Assembly (NCBI GenBank): GCA_033807695.1
Contig: CM066310.1
Location: 806,001-870,000 of the forward strand
Source: Daedaleopsis sinensis
Taxonomy: Eukaryota; Basidiomycota; Agaricomycetes; Polyporales; Polyporaceae
Length of the DNA: 64,000 bases
Direction of reading: 5' to 3'
In this document: in pieces, positions 12,002 to 21,876 of the stretch
How positions within the stretch are numbered: position 1 is the first letter of the stretch
Layout: each line of letters starts with the position of its first letter
The notes under the pieces: generated by a model
Database searches by the model: none
What the model was told of the DNA's origin: nothing
The model's input: the letters and a program-made list of their open reading frames with translations, nothing else
Position numbers and translations under genes: made by a program

Positions 12002-12683
12002 GAGCAGAGGGGAGCTCCAGCCTCGGATACGAGTCCCTGTATTGATGCCTAGAGACTAGAGAGAGTCTTCCCTCGAGACAGAGGTTTTGCGGTCAACGCG
12101 CGTGAGCATACACTGGCGGGGAAAGAGGATGACGGTCGTGTCGACAGTCCAGGTCACCGTCGGTCTCGGACGCGCGCCAGCGCGCGCCCCATCGGCATGA
12201 GGCGCCCGCGCAGTCCCTTGCTTCCGCTCATCATCCTGCTAGCTCACCGTCCACCGTCGGCCTGTTCTCTCCTCTCTGCTCTGCTTGGTGTTCAGACGCA
12301 AAGCACTCTGCGGCGGGATCGACGGTGCTGCACTCACCACCTTGCCAGGCGCATCTGACAGCTTCGGACGAGGGTCAAGTTCTCCACCGTGACGCTAGGA
12401 GGTTGAGAAACGAGTCGCAATATTGTTGGGATTGATCTTCTGGGACAAGGTGTGTTACGTTTTGTGCTCGCGGGTCTGAGAAAGTGGGGAATAGTACGAA
12501 GTGTTTCTGTATCTCCGCGCAAGGCGAAGTCGTCTTGGTGGCACAGTGCTTCCTCTACCTTGAAAGCCTCTCTGCGCATGTGCAATTGTGTTTTGCCTTC
12601 TAATGCACGACGAGACTGTCATGTTGTCTATCTCACGAAGTCTTTGAGAGTACTCACTCTGTGCTCTCCGTCTAGGTGCTACT
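12002..12683. promoter_or_regulatory. Shared divergent promoter region of TAZ1 and AUR1
   Basis: 682 bp between two divergently transcribed lipid-metabolism genes. A likely 5'-UTR intron of AUR1 ends at TCTAG just before its ATG. No TATA box is obvious, in contrast to the accessory genes in this window. Confidence 0.4.
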
Positions 12684-14075
12684 ATGTCTATGCGAGTCAC
12701 GGTTCTGCAGCCGTTCCGGCGAGTGGGGGCAGCGTTCATAGCAGCAGTTGGACGTATGGACAAGTCATTATCTCCAAGTGACACCATCAACCGCGTCCGA
12801 CAACACAACTTCACGCTCGCCGATTCTGCGTACCTCTTCCACATCGCCCTCGCCACATTTTGGTTATACATCATGGGGGTCCCATGGTTCTTCAAACTAC
12901 TGATACCCATACTCTACATAATCGCGCTTCTTGTGCCTTTGACCTCGCAATTCTTCTTCCGAGCCAGTCCCATCCTGCTCTACCTCCTCAGCTTCTTCTC
13001 GTCGAAGTTCATCCCCAAGGAGTACCGTCCTACACCATCGGTCGTGCTCCTGCCCACCTTGGAGTCTGTGCTCTACGGCGCGAATGTCTCCGACATCCTC
13101 ACGCGGTTCACGCATCCCATTCTTGACATCCTCGCATGGGTACCTTACGGCGTCGGTCACTACGTCGTCCCATTCATCGTCGCGGCCTTCCTGTGGCTCT
13201 TCCGTCCAAAGGAGTCCCTACACTATTGGGCGCGCGCTTTCGGCTTCATGAACCTCACCGGCGTGCTCATCCAGATCGTGTTTCCTTGCGCCGCGCCATG
13301 GTACGAGCTCATCTACGGGCTCACTCCCGCCGACTACTCCATCCGAGGCTCCCCTGGGGGTCTCGCACGCATCGACAAACTATTCCACTCCCGCGGGTAC
13401 ACCACCGCGTTCTCTAACTCGCCCCTCGTCTTCGGCGCGTTCCCCTCCCTGCACGCTGCGTCCGCGACGATGGAGGCCCTTTTCGTCTCCCACTTCTTCC
13501 CGCAGACGACCAAGTGGATCTTCGGGTACGCCGCGGTGCTCTACTGGGCGACGATGTACCTCACGCACCACTACCTCGTCGACGTCGTCGGCGGCTCCTG
13601 CCTCGCCGTCGCATTCTTCTACCTCATGATGCCCGAGGAGCTCAAGAGCCCCGCCGCCGCGACCGCGGCCCCCGGCGGGCTCGGTGCGGCCGCGTACCGC
13701 TCCAAGTACGACATGTACGACCTCGAGGAGCCACGCGGCCGTGGGGGGATGCGCGCGAACGGCGCGATCATGCGCGACGCGGAGGCGTATGACCTCGAGG
13801 AGCTCTCGGACCGCGAGTCGGACGGGGAGATGGACATCACGTACCGCTCGCCCGTCCCCGATGGGCCCGCGTCGGCCGTCCCGCTCGTTAAGTCTGGGGG
13901 GCGCGCGTCCCCGACAAGGAAGAGCCACCGACACACGGCGAGCATCGCGAGCCTCATACGCGCGGAGGAGCGGGGCGAGGAGGGCTGGAGTCCGATCGGG
14001 AGCTCGTTCGCGTTTCCGCCGACGCCGACGAGGGCGCAGACGTTCGAGGAGGGGAAGGGCCCGCGGGCGTCGTAG
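12684..14075 (+). CDS. AUR1: Inositol phosphorylceramide synthase (Aur1-type, PAP2 family)
   Basis: A single exon encodes 463 residues. Aur1 transfers phosphoinositol from phosphatidylinositol to (phyto)ceramide in the Golgi and is the target of aureobasidin A. Membrane segments fill residues about 50-320. The diagnostic blocks are present in order: SQFFF, VLYGANVSDIL, FPCAAPWYE, YSIRGSPGGLARID, FGAFPSLHAASATMEALF (first PAP2 His) and MYLTHHYLVDVVGGS (second His and Asp). The last 130 residues are hydrophilic and Ser/Arg/Glu-rich, as in other fungal homologues. The start could also be the Met two codons later. The long antisense open frame over the tail is a GC-bias shadow. Confidence 0.93.
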   Translation: MSMRVTVLQPFRRVGAAFIAAVGRMDKSLSPSDTINRVRQHNFTLADSAYLFHIALATFWLYIMGVPWFFKLLIPILYIIALLVPLTSQFFFRASPILLYLLSFFSSKFIPKEYRPTPSVVLLPTLESVLYGANVSDILTRFTHPILDILAWVPYGVGHYVVPFIVAAFLWLFRPKESLHYWARAFGFMNLTGVLIQIVFPCAAPWYELIYGLTPADYSIRGSPGGLARIDKLFHSRGYTTAFSNSPLVFGAFPSLHAASATMEALFVSHFFPQTTKWIFGYAAVLYWATMYLTHHYLVDVVGGSCLAVAFFYLMMPEELKSPAAATAAPGGLGAAAYRSKYDMYDLEEPRGRGGMRANGAIMRDAEAYDLEELSDRESDGEMDITYRSPVPDGPASAVPLVKSGGRASPTRKSHRHTASIASLIRAEERGEEGWSPIGSSFAFPPTPTRAQTFEEGKGPRAS

Positions 14076-14597
14076 CGGGAGAGGGATAGGGAGAGGGGAG
14101 GAAAGGCGCGATACGGCGGCGAGTGCGGCGTGGGCTGTGGTTTGTAACCGGGCGCTGGACGCGCTTGAGTGTCGAACGTGTCGCTGTGCATCCCTTCGGG
14201 TTCGGCTCAATCTATAAAATATCAAAGCGACAATCATTCACTTATACCCCGCAGCGCTCCTGCGTGCGCCCCTCGCTCGTTGAGGGACCTTGGTGATGAC
14301 CGACCGTGACCGAAGGTTAACCACCCCCGAGTCACAGCCACACCTCATACCACACTGGCTATGGAAATTGCACTCGTGAACACAGAAAGCCATTTGTTGT
14401 TTACACCACCTTGAACGGTGTCTTTGCATCCTATCCGGAGGGATTGGGGCATCCCTAATGTCAGGAGCTCTTGGGCTGGGAAAATTACGGAATGTCACAC
14501 TACACTCGTGTGTGACCAAGTTGAAGATGATTGCAAACGACACCCTCCGTTTTTGTTCTCAACCACCACCCACCCCGGGCCCATCCACCTCATCCCC

Positions 14598-15536
14598 ATG
14601 AAAATCTCGAAAGCCTTCGCCATCGTCGAGGATCTGCGGCTGGCGGTGCAGGTGGCCTTCGTGCCGACCGTGCTTGCAGTGCTCGGGTCTCCGCTACTCG
14701 TCTTCCAGCCCAGCGAGGTCTCGCGGATCTTCATGTCCCATGTCTGGAATGCGTTCGGCGACGGGGTCGACCAAGGCGGACGGCCGGTCAAGGAGGAGCT
14801 CATCCGAGCGAACGCTAGGGGAGTCGTGCTCGACATCGGTGCGGGTGAGTGGCGCACACTCAGTCCGGGCAAGCAGGTATATGCATCGTACTGCAGCGAC
14901 AGTCGTCAATGGTCATCACTGCTTGCTCGCTTAGTGCTAGTAATATTATGCATGATGCTCGTGATGCTCACACGGCCCCGGACAGGACACGGGCACACCG
15001 TGCTCTACCTCGACCGCGCGACAGTCACGCAATACGTCGCGCTCGAGCCCAACACGCGCATGCACCCGCACATCCGCGCCCTCGCCGTCGGGCACGGGTT
15101 CAGCGAGGCAGACGGGACGCTTCTCGTGCTGCCCTACGGGGCGGAGGACACCGCGCTCATCCGCTCCGCCCTCATCAGCAACGGGAGCGGGGATGGGAGG
15201 GTCGACACGCTGATCTCGGTGCTCACGCTGTGCTCCGTGCCTGCCCCAGAGCGCACGCTGGGCGCGCTCGTGGCGGACGTGCTACGGCCGGGGGGCGCGC
15301 TGCTGTTCTATGAGCACGTCCTGAGCGCGCACGCGGATGTCGCGTGGTGGCAGCGGTTTTGGACGCCCGTGTGGCGGCGCGCGTTCGACGGGTGCTGCCT
15401 CGATCGACCGACGCACGTGTGGGTCGCGAGGATGGACGCGTGGAGGGAGGGGAGCGTTTGGGGGAAGGAGGGCGAGGAGGAGGATCACTTGTTTTGGCAT
15501 CGCACGGGGCGGTTTGTGAAGAAGGACGCGGCTTGA
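14598..15536 (+). CDS. SAM-dependent methyltransferase, METTL7-like, copy 1
   Basis: Two exons (14598..14844, 14986..15536) give 265 residues. The N-terminus has a hydrophobic segment (residues about 15-35), as in METTL7-type membrane-anchored methyltransferases. SAM-binding motif I is split by the intron: VVLDIGAG then HGHTVLYLD. Later blocks are the acidic strand end YVALEPN, then DTLISVLTLCSVP and LRPGGALLFYEHV, then the C-terminal Trp-rich region WWQRFWTPVWRRAFDGC. METTL7 enzymes methylate thiols; the substrate here is unknown. The second copy follows 569 bp downstream. Confidence 0.85.
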   Translation: MKISKAFAIVEDLRLAVQVAFVPTVLAVLGSPLLVFQPSEVSRIFMSHVWNAFGDGVDQGGRPVKEELIRANARGVVLDIGAGEWRTLSPGKQVYASYCSDSRQWSSLLARLVLVILCMMLVMLTRPRTGHGHTVLYLDRATVTQYVALEPNTRMHPHIRALAVGHGFSEADGTLLVLPYGAEDTALIRSALISNGSGDGRVDTLISVLTLCSVPAPERTLGALVADVLRPGGALLFYEHVLSAHADVAWWQRFWTPVWRRAFDGCCLDRPTHVWVARMDAWREGSVWGKEGEEEDHLFWHRTGRFVKKDAA

Positions 15537-16105
15537 TCGGTCATATATGCGGTCGAGTGGTACTGGCCGTTAGGTATCTTGCACGCGTCGCGGGTATGGT
15601 AATGGCCGCGGAGAGAGGAGGGAGGTCAGGCGCTACGCGGTGGCGAGTACGACGCGTGGTTCAAGTATATCGCAGCGGAATGAAACATGTATCTCGCAGC
15701 GCTCTTGCATTCTACTGCTTGTGTGTTGAAGAACCTAGTGATGATTGACCGTGAAATGTTACCCGAGTAGATTCACCGAGACGCACAGATGGCGCTAGTA
15801 CTATGATCATTCAGTAAACCACCCCGAGTCACAGCAGTTCTTATCCATACTGGTAGCTGGCAGGGCAAAAATATCTGGAGTCGTGAGGACAGAAAGCCCA
15901 ATGCTGCGCTGCTTCCCGCGGATGCTGCGAGGGATTCCCTCATAGCAAGAGCTCTTACGCCGGGAAAGTTAGCTCACGGCGACTACTAGGTGTCACACTG
16001 CACTCGGATGTGACTGAGTTGGAAACGGGTTGAAGTTCGATAGATACTGGGTGGTCTCCTCTTGCTTTCCTTCACCCACAGCCTACCATCATCCCAGTGA
16101 CCCCG

Positions 16106-17166
16106 ATGAAAATCTCAAACACCTTCGGCCTCCTTGGGGTCCTGAAAATGGCAGTGCAGGTCGCCCTCGTGCCGACCCTGCTCGCAATCCTCAGATCTCC
16201 CCTGCTCATCATCCGCCCCACCGAAGTCTCACGGATCTTCATGTCCCATGTCTGGAAGGCGTGGGGCGATGGGGTCGACGAGAAAAGACGAGATATCAAG
16301 GAGGAGCTTATTCGAACGAATGCTAGAGGAGTTGTGCTCGACATCGGTGCAGGTGCGTGTTCTACTAGGTCACCCTCCGCAAGTTGAAGATGCCCACGGT
16401 GCCGGGAGTCTGTGGCTACTCAGCTGCTGGCACATACGTATCCATGGGCACTGTACTACCGTACAGGCTGCAGCGACAGCCATTCGGACCCAGTGCGGCA
16501 CGATGAGACACTATTTGCAATTGCTCGCTCTTGCCTCCGGATCCGAGTCGGCCATGGTGGGACATTTAGAACGCTAGCGCTCACATACGGACCCGGACAG
16601 GACACGGGCACACCGTGCTCTACCTCGACCGCGCCACGGTTACGCAATACGTCGCACTGGAGCCAAACACGCTCATGCACCCGCACATCCGCGCCCTCGC
16701 CGCATCACACGGGTTCAGCGAAGCCGACGGGACGCTTCTCGTGCTGCCCTACGGGGCGGAGGAGACTGCGCTCATCCGCTCCGCCCTCAGCAGCAGCGGG
16801 GGGCCTGGTGATGGAGACGGGAGGGTCGATACACTGATCTCGGTGCTCACGCTATGCTCGGTGCCCGCCCCAGAGCGCACGCTGAACGCGCTCGTGGCGG
16901 ACGTGCTGCGGCCGGGGGGCACCCTGCTGTTCTACGAGCACGTCCTGAGCGCGCGCGCGGACGTCGCGTGGTGGCAGCGGTTCTGGACGCCCGTGTGGCG
17001 GCGCGCGTTCGACGGGTGCTGCCTCGATCGACCGACGCACGTGTGGGTCGCGAAGATGGACGCGTGGAGGGAGGGGAGCGTTTGGGGGAAGGAGGGCGAG
17101 GAGGAGGAGCATTTGGTTTGGCATCGCACGGGGCGGTTTGTGAAGAAGGATGTCGGGGCTGCTTGA
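16106..17166 (+). CDS. SAM-dependent methyltransferase, METTL7-like, copy 2
   Basis: Two exons (16106..16352, 16601..17166) give 270 residues, nearly identical to copy 1 in the C-terminal half. Motif I (VVLDIGAG/HGHTVLYLD), the LEPN block and the GGTLLFYEHV block are intact. I chose the Met at 16106 to match copy 1; an in-frame Met at 16097 would add three residues. The intron is longer (248 bp) than in copy 1 (141 bp), because only the coding parts are constrained. Both copies appear functional. Confidence 0.85.
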
Positions 17167-18462
17167 TCGGTTATGTATGCGGTTGAGGAGCAGTAGCCGT
17201 TTGGTATTATGCATGCGTACGTACGTTCGCCGGGCGCGAGGAAAGGCTTGTTGGCGGAGGCGGTGGGTACTGGTAGTAAAAGCTTAGTGTGCTCTTCTTG
17301 GATTCATGCTCTGTACCCGATTTTACTTATCCACATACTCCACATGGTGAATTGTCGGAATGCACAGGGAGAAGTGGTCGTATTGTGAGCGGTTGGGAAA
17401 TGATCGGAAAGATAACCACATCCCTGTACCCAGAAACCCCGATCGCGATATGCTGGGCGTCGGCACAAGTCAACATACGTACCTAGCACTTGCCCCAGGC
17501 CCGTAACATTGTCCAACAACGACATCGCATACGCAACTTGTTACGAAGCGCGTAGTGTGTCGTCAGACTCTCGAGCCTCCAGAATACTATCATTCGAAAC
17601 GATCAATGAACGACTCGGTTAATCCAGCAAAATTACAGACCTGGTTGGTGAGCTCGGACCGATCATTGGTTTATGGCAGTCGTAGCACAGACGACAATGT
17701 ATTGCAAGTGGCCACCGCGTTGTGTTGCGCTGCCGCCTGGCTGCGGCGGTCTCAAGTAGGGGATCCCTACATAATATCTGCACCTCACGTTGAAACTTGA
17801 GCTCGCGGACTTCGCGGGGATGGGCGGATCACTGCTTACCATTTTATTTAGCGAGCGTAATTTTGTTGAACGCACCGATGCAGAGCTCGAGCCCTTGACA
17901 AGGAAGACACATGGAATGCTCTGCTTGAAGCCAGCATTGAGATGGTTAACTCTGTACGAGCGGGGAATATGAACGTCTGGTGCATGGTGCCAGGTGGACC
18001 ACTGGCAGGACAGTGAAAAGAAAGGATAGACGCCGGCGGCCATCGCCGCAATACGCGTAGGCTTGGCAAGCGGTGAACGTGTTGGCGCGGAGTTGGCTGT
18101 TGACCACGCCCTCCGAACTGTTTCGGACTCGGAAATGTTCAGATCTACAACCGTGCAGCTCTCGCTACTATCCGAAGTCTATGCACACACGCGGCCTCGC
18201 AAGCGTACAAAAAGGACAGTGGCGTAGTACGTGCACGCCTTCTCGTCCTCTTAGGCATTGGCCAAGTCTGTCAAATTCCTCAGCCGCCAACGCGTTTCCT
18301 TGGTGCTGCGTCCCGTCCATCTCTTGGCAGCGCGTGGCATCGTTGCTGCTGTAATAGTTGCCCCAATCTACCCTACGCCTCTGGTGAGTATCGTCATTCT
18401 CTTTCTCCTCCTTCCACGCGTCCACCTGCTCTCGTTCTTTATTTCCCTCTATCCCGGCCACC
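17167..18462. other. Intergenic region, no gene recognised
   Basis: 1.3 kb between methyltransferase copy 2 and the exchanger gene. Short frames on both strands show no motif or splice chain. A pyrimidine-rich tract at about 18395-18450 probably belongs to the exchanger promoter. Confidence 0.45.
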
Positions 18463-21122
18463 ATGTCTTCCCCGGACATCGAAGCGAATGCTGACCCGTC
18501 GTCAAGTAGAGTCATGAACATTGACGAGGGGCGCGGGTATGCTCGGCTGCAGCCAGACATGGAGATGCAACACTTACGCCCAAGCTACTACCACAGCCCG
18601 GAGCCAACGCTGACCAGTGGACATGGACCCCACGAACATCCTGCCCAGCCTTTACCCAACCAGAGGTACTACACCGAGGCGTACGGCTATGCTCACGATC
18701 GAGTACAACAGTTTTGGGATCGTTTTACCGGCAAGGGGAGGAGACCGATCGGGTGGGGGGAGAGCGTCAAGAACGTAGCCAAATCGTCATGTAAGTCTCC
18801 TTCTCAGCTCTCGTATCACTATAGGCATCCTGCTCTTCGCCACAACCTTGTCCATGTCTGGTTCTTCATTGAAAGATGCAGAGCCATCTTGGTTTGTCTT
18901 TGCCTTGGTCTCTGGGTCTGAGAGGAGATCGAGGAGACCGAGCCTGAGACATGCTCTGTAAGCTGTCTGTTCAACGCGCTGGCACAGCGTGACGTTCCAT
19001 TGCAAGATGCGACTAGTGAACGGGAATCATTAATAGGCGCAGTATGGGCGACATCGAGTACACGAAGCACGTACAGTCAAGCTCGAGCAATGCGCGCAGG
19101 GGCAGGCATGCTCCCCTTCCATTAGGGCCGCTCGCGTGGATCATTTTCATACGGTATGACATGTGAGATTCTACGTCGGTCAAAGCGGCAACTTCAAAAT
19201 TGCCGCTTTTCTACGAAATCCGTCAGATCGTTGAACTCTGCTCTCAGTTAGACATACTGACCCAATCTTCTTATGACAGGGTTGAACATACTCTTTCTTG
19301 TGATCCCTCTTGCATGGGTCTCACATTGGCTATGGACAGAGGAAGCTACCTTCGTCTGTGAGTGTTTGCGAGCGTCTTCGACTGCTTCATATTGTGACTC
19401 GGGACAGTGTGCTTCCTCGCTATCATCCCGCTTGAGGGTATGTTCGACTGGGGCGGTGAGCAGATGGCGCTCTACCTTGGTAAAGACCTCGGTGACCTGC
19501 TCGTGGTTACGCTCAATAAGTAAGTGCAGCCCACGCCTCGCGGGAGCTTTGGGGTACTGACGATCTGCATAAGCGCGGTCGAAGTTGTCCTTGCCGTTAT
19601 TCTGCTATTGAAGTGCGAACTCCGCCTCCTCCAGGCGACCATCGTCGGCGTCGTGATCCTGCACCTTCTTCTAATCCCTGGAGTAGCCTTCCTGGTTGGC
19701 GGCAGTCAGATCCGGCATCAACTTCTTCACCCCCACTACACCGACCTCAATCACTCCTTGCTCATGATTGGGTGCGTTCCAAGCCATAACATCCCGTATT
19801 CGGCAGACACTCATCCGTTTGGCAATCAGTGTCTTGGCTACGCTGCTCCCTACAGCTTTCTTTGCCGCGCTCGACCGCGGTGTCAATGCCGTTGGTGAAG
19901 GTGGTGCCGAGGCCGCTACCACACTCGTGAATGACGCGACGCGTCTCCAAATCCTGCACATAAGCCGCGGGCTGTCTATCATTCTCTTTGTGATGTGAGG
20001 TGTTCTCTTGCATGGTCGGCGCTCGGTCACTGACGACGCGTACGATTATGGCATAGATACGTCGCGTCCCGTATCTACCTGCACAACCCTCCGGGCGAGG
20101 ACAATGCGCTCACCGTGCCACACGACGCTCCCGAAGCCATCAAGCACGAGGAGCACCACCTTCTGCAGGAGGAGCCGAAGACCAACCCATGGCTTTGCAT
20201 AATTATGCTGATCGTGACCGTCGCCATCATGGCTGTCACTGCCGAGTTCGTGAGTACCAGAACAGACTCACACACGCACGGGATCGCTCACGTCTGCCCA
20301 GCTTGTCGAAAGCATCGAGCGGGTGCGCGAGGTCAGCGGGATCACAGAAGAGTGCGTCCCTCCTCCATACAATATTACATACGCCCCGATACCTATCCGG
20401 CGCTTGCTGACCTTCCCGCGACGCGTGCAGGTGGTTCGGGCTGGTGCTGCTGCCGTTCGTGTCGTTCTCGGCGGACGGCGCGGTCGCGATCGTGTTCTTC
20501 CTCGAGTCCGTGTACGACCACGTGACGGGCAAGAAGGTGCAGACGCCGTCGATGCTCGCGCGCGGGCGCGCGATCGACCTCAGCATCCAGTTCACGCTCG
20601 GGTGGATGCCGTTCCTCGTGCTGCTCGGCTGGTGGTCGAACCGCCCGATGCATCTCCTCTTCGGTGCGTGCCCCCCTCTGCCTCTGCTTGGGGTCGATGT
20701 CGTGATTCAGCGAGTACGCCGTGCTGACACGGGCCGTCGACAGACTTCTTCGAAGTCGCGCTGCTCCTGGGCTCGTGCTTCCTCGTGAACTACATCACCG
20801 CGGACGCGAAGACGAACTGGGTCGAGGGCTTCATCATGGTCGCCTTCTACATCATGATCGTGAGTCCCTCCCTCCTTTGCCTTACCTCCTCAGTGCGTGC
20901 GATCGCTCAGACGCTGCATCACAGGCCGTGACGGTTTGGTTCTACCCCGGGCAGCCGGAGATCGAGTTCATGCTCGAGTGCCACGGGACCGTCGCGGAGG
21001 CGGTCGCTGCTGGGACCGGCGCCGCGGCTGCGGAGGGCGGGCACGAGGCGGTCGCGGAGGTGGCGAGCGGCGCGCACGAGGTCATCAAGCTCGTGAGTCG
21101 GGTGGTAGCCGACGCTCTGTAG
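18463..21122 (+). CDS. Cation/proton exchanger of the CAX / Na-Ca exchanger superfamily, paralogue 1
   Basis: Ten exons (18463..18790, 19280..19357, 19408..19519, 19574..19771, 19830..19994, 20057..20249, 20302..20351, 20431..20663, 20744..20859, 20925..21122) give 556 residues. The first 105 residues are hydrophilic and cytosolic-looking; about eleven membrane segments follow. The alpha-1 repeat keeps the acidic residue (LNNAVEVVLAVILLLKCELR). In the alpha-2 position, CAX proteins have Asn-Ala-Ala-Glu-His, whereas this protein has VSFSADGAVAIVFF. Vacuolar Ca2+/H+ exchangers load the vacuole with calcium; the altered site makes the transported ion uncertain. The paralogue is at 27323-29565. 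The final exon might instead be spliced at 21093 with another exon beyond. Confidence 0.82.
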
Positions 21123-21876
21123 GCACTCCTCCCTGCACGATTCACGAAAGGTGCGGCGCACGATCGCGAACACGATGCCGCTGATTCCGCCCTCACGCCC
21201 CCGAAGAAACCATGGACTGCACGACAAAGCGCAGCCCATGCATATGGACGATGGCCGCATGGGACATGTACACGCTATGTTGTAATCTGCTATCGCACGT
21301 CTCGGACTCGTTGCTGCCCTTGCTTGCATCTACCGTTTTTCATCCTCATCTCTACGATCTTCTGCGCATTTCAATCCCTAGAACTATTGCATTCGGTCGA
21401 CGACGCTCCATCTACACTCATATACATACATACTGCTATCATCTTATCTTCCCTTCAGCTACAGCTACACATTGCATATGAGCTTGGGATTTGTTCATAA
21501 GCTAAGTAATCGTTATCGCCGGCGTAAATGTTGGTGCGCACATACCTGTATCGCATTCGGTTCGCAAATGCACGACCCGAAACTAGACGTCCGGCGCGCT
21601 GGCCTCAGCTAAAGCGCATCCGGAGTACTGTCGCAACTTCCGAGCCTCGAGGTCGCATGTCGAGAAAATAACACTGACAGACGTGGATGCGCAAAACCCA
21701 TTTGTTTGATCACAGTCCATCTTGAACGGAATACACAGCAGTTACCCATCTATAACTCAGTACATAGACCTTACACCCCTCCAGAACACCCACTGCTACC
21801 GTGTCCACGGTAGCAGGACCCATTGATAGTAGAAACATACATTACTCCCCTGTCGGAAATCTTTGTAGAAATGCGA
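21123..21876. other. Convergent intergenic region
   Basis: 754 bp between the stop of the exchanger gene and the stop of the DUF1996-WSC gene on the other strand. No gene recognised. Confidence 0.5.

Larger units (their letters stand above)
14240..17200. repeat. Tandem segmental duplication (methyltransferase gene plus promoter)
   Basis: Two copies of a unit of about 1.5 kb lie head to tail. Besides the coding parts, the upstream regions match: both contain GAGTCACAGC, a CACTGG/TACTGG block and ACAGAAAGCC in the same order (about 14320-14395 and 15820-15900). The copies have drifted in non-coding parts but remain very similar in the second exon. Confidence 0.7.

Noticed and set aside
13380..14237. 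285-residue minus-strand open frame
   Set aside because: It is antisense to the C-terminal half of AUR1, has Arg/Glu/Pro-biased low-complexity composition, and is explained by high GC at third positions.
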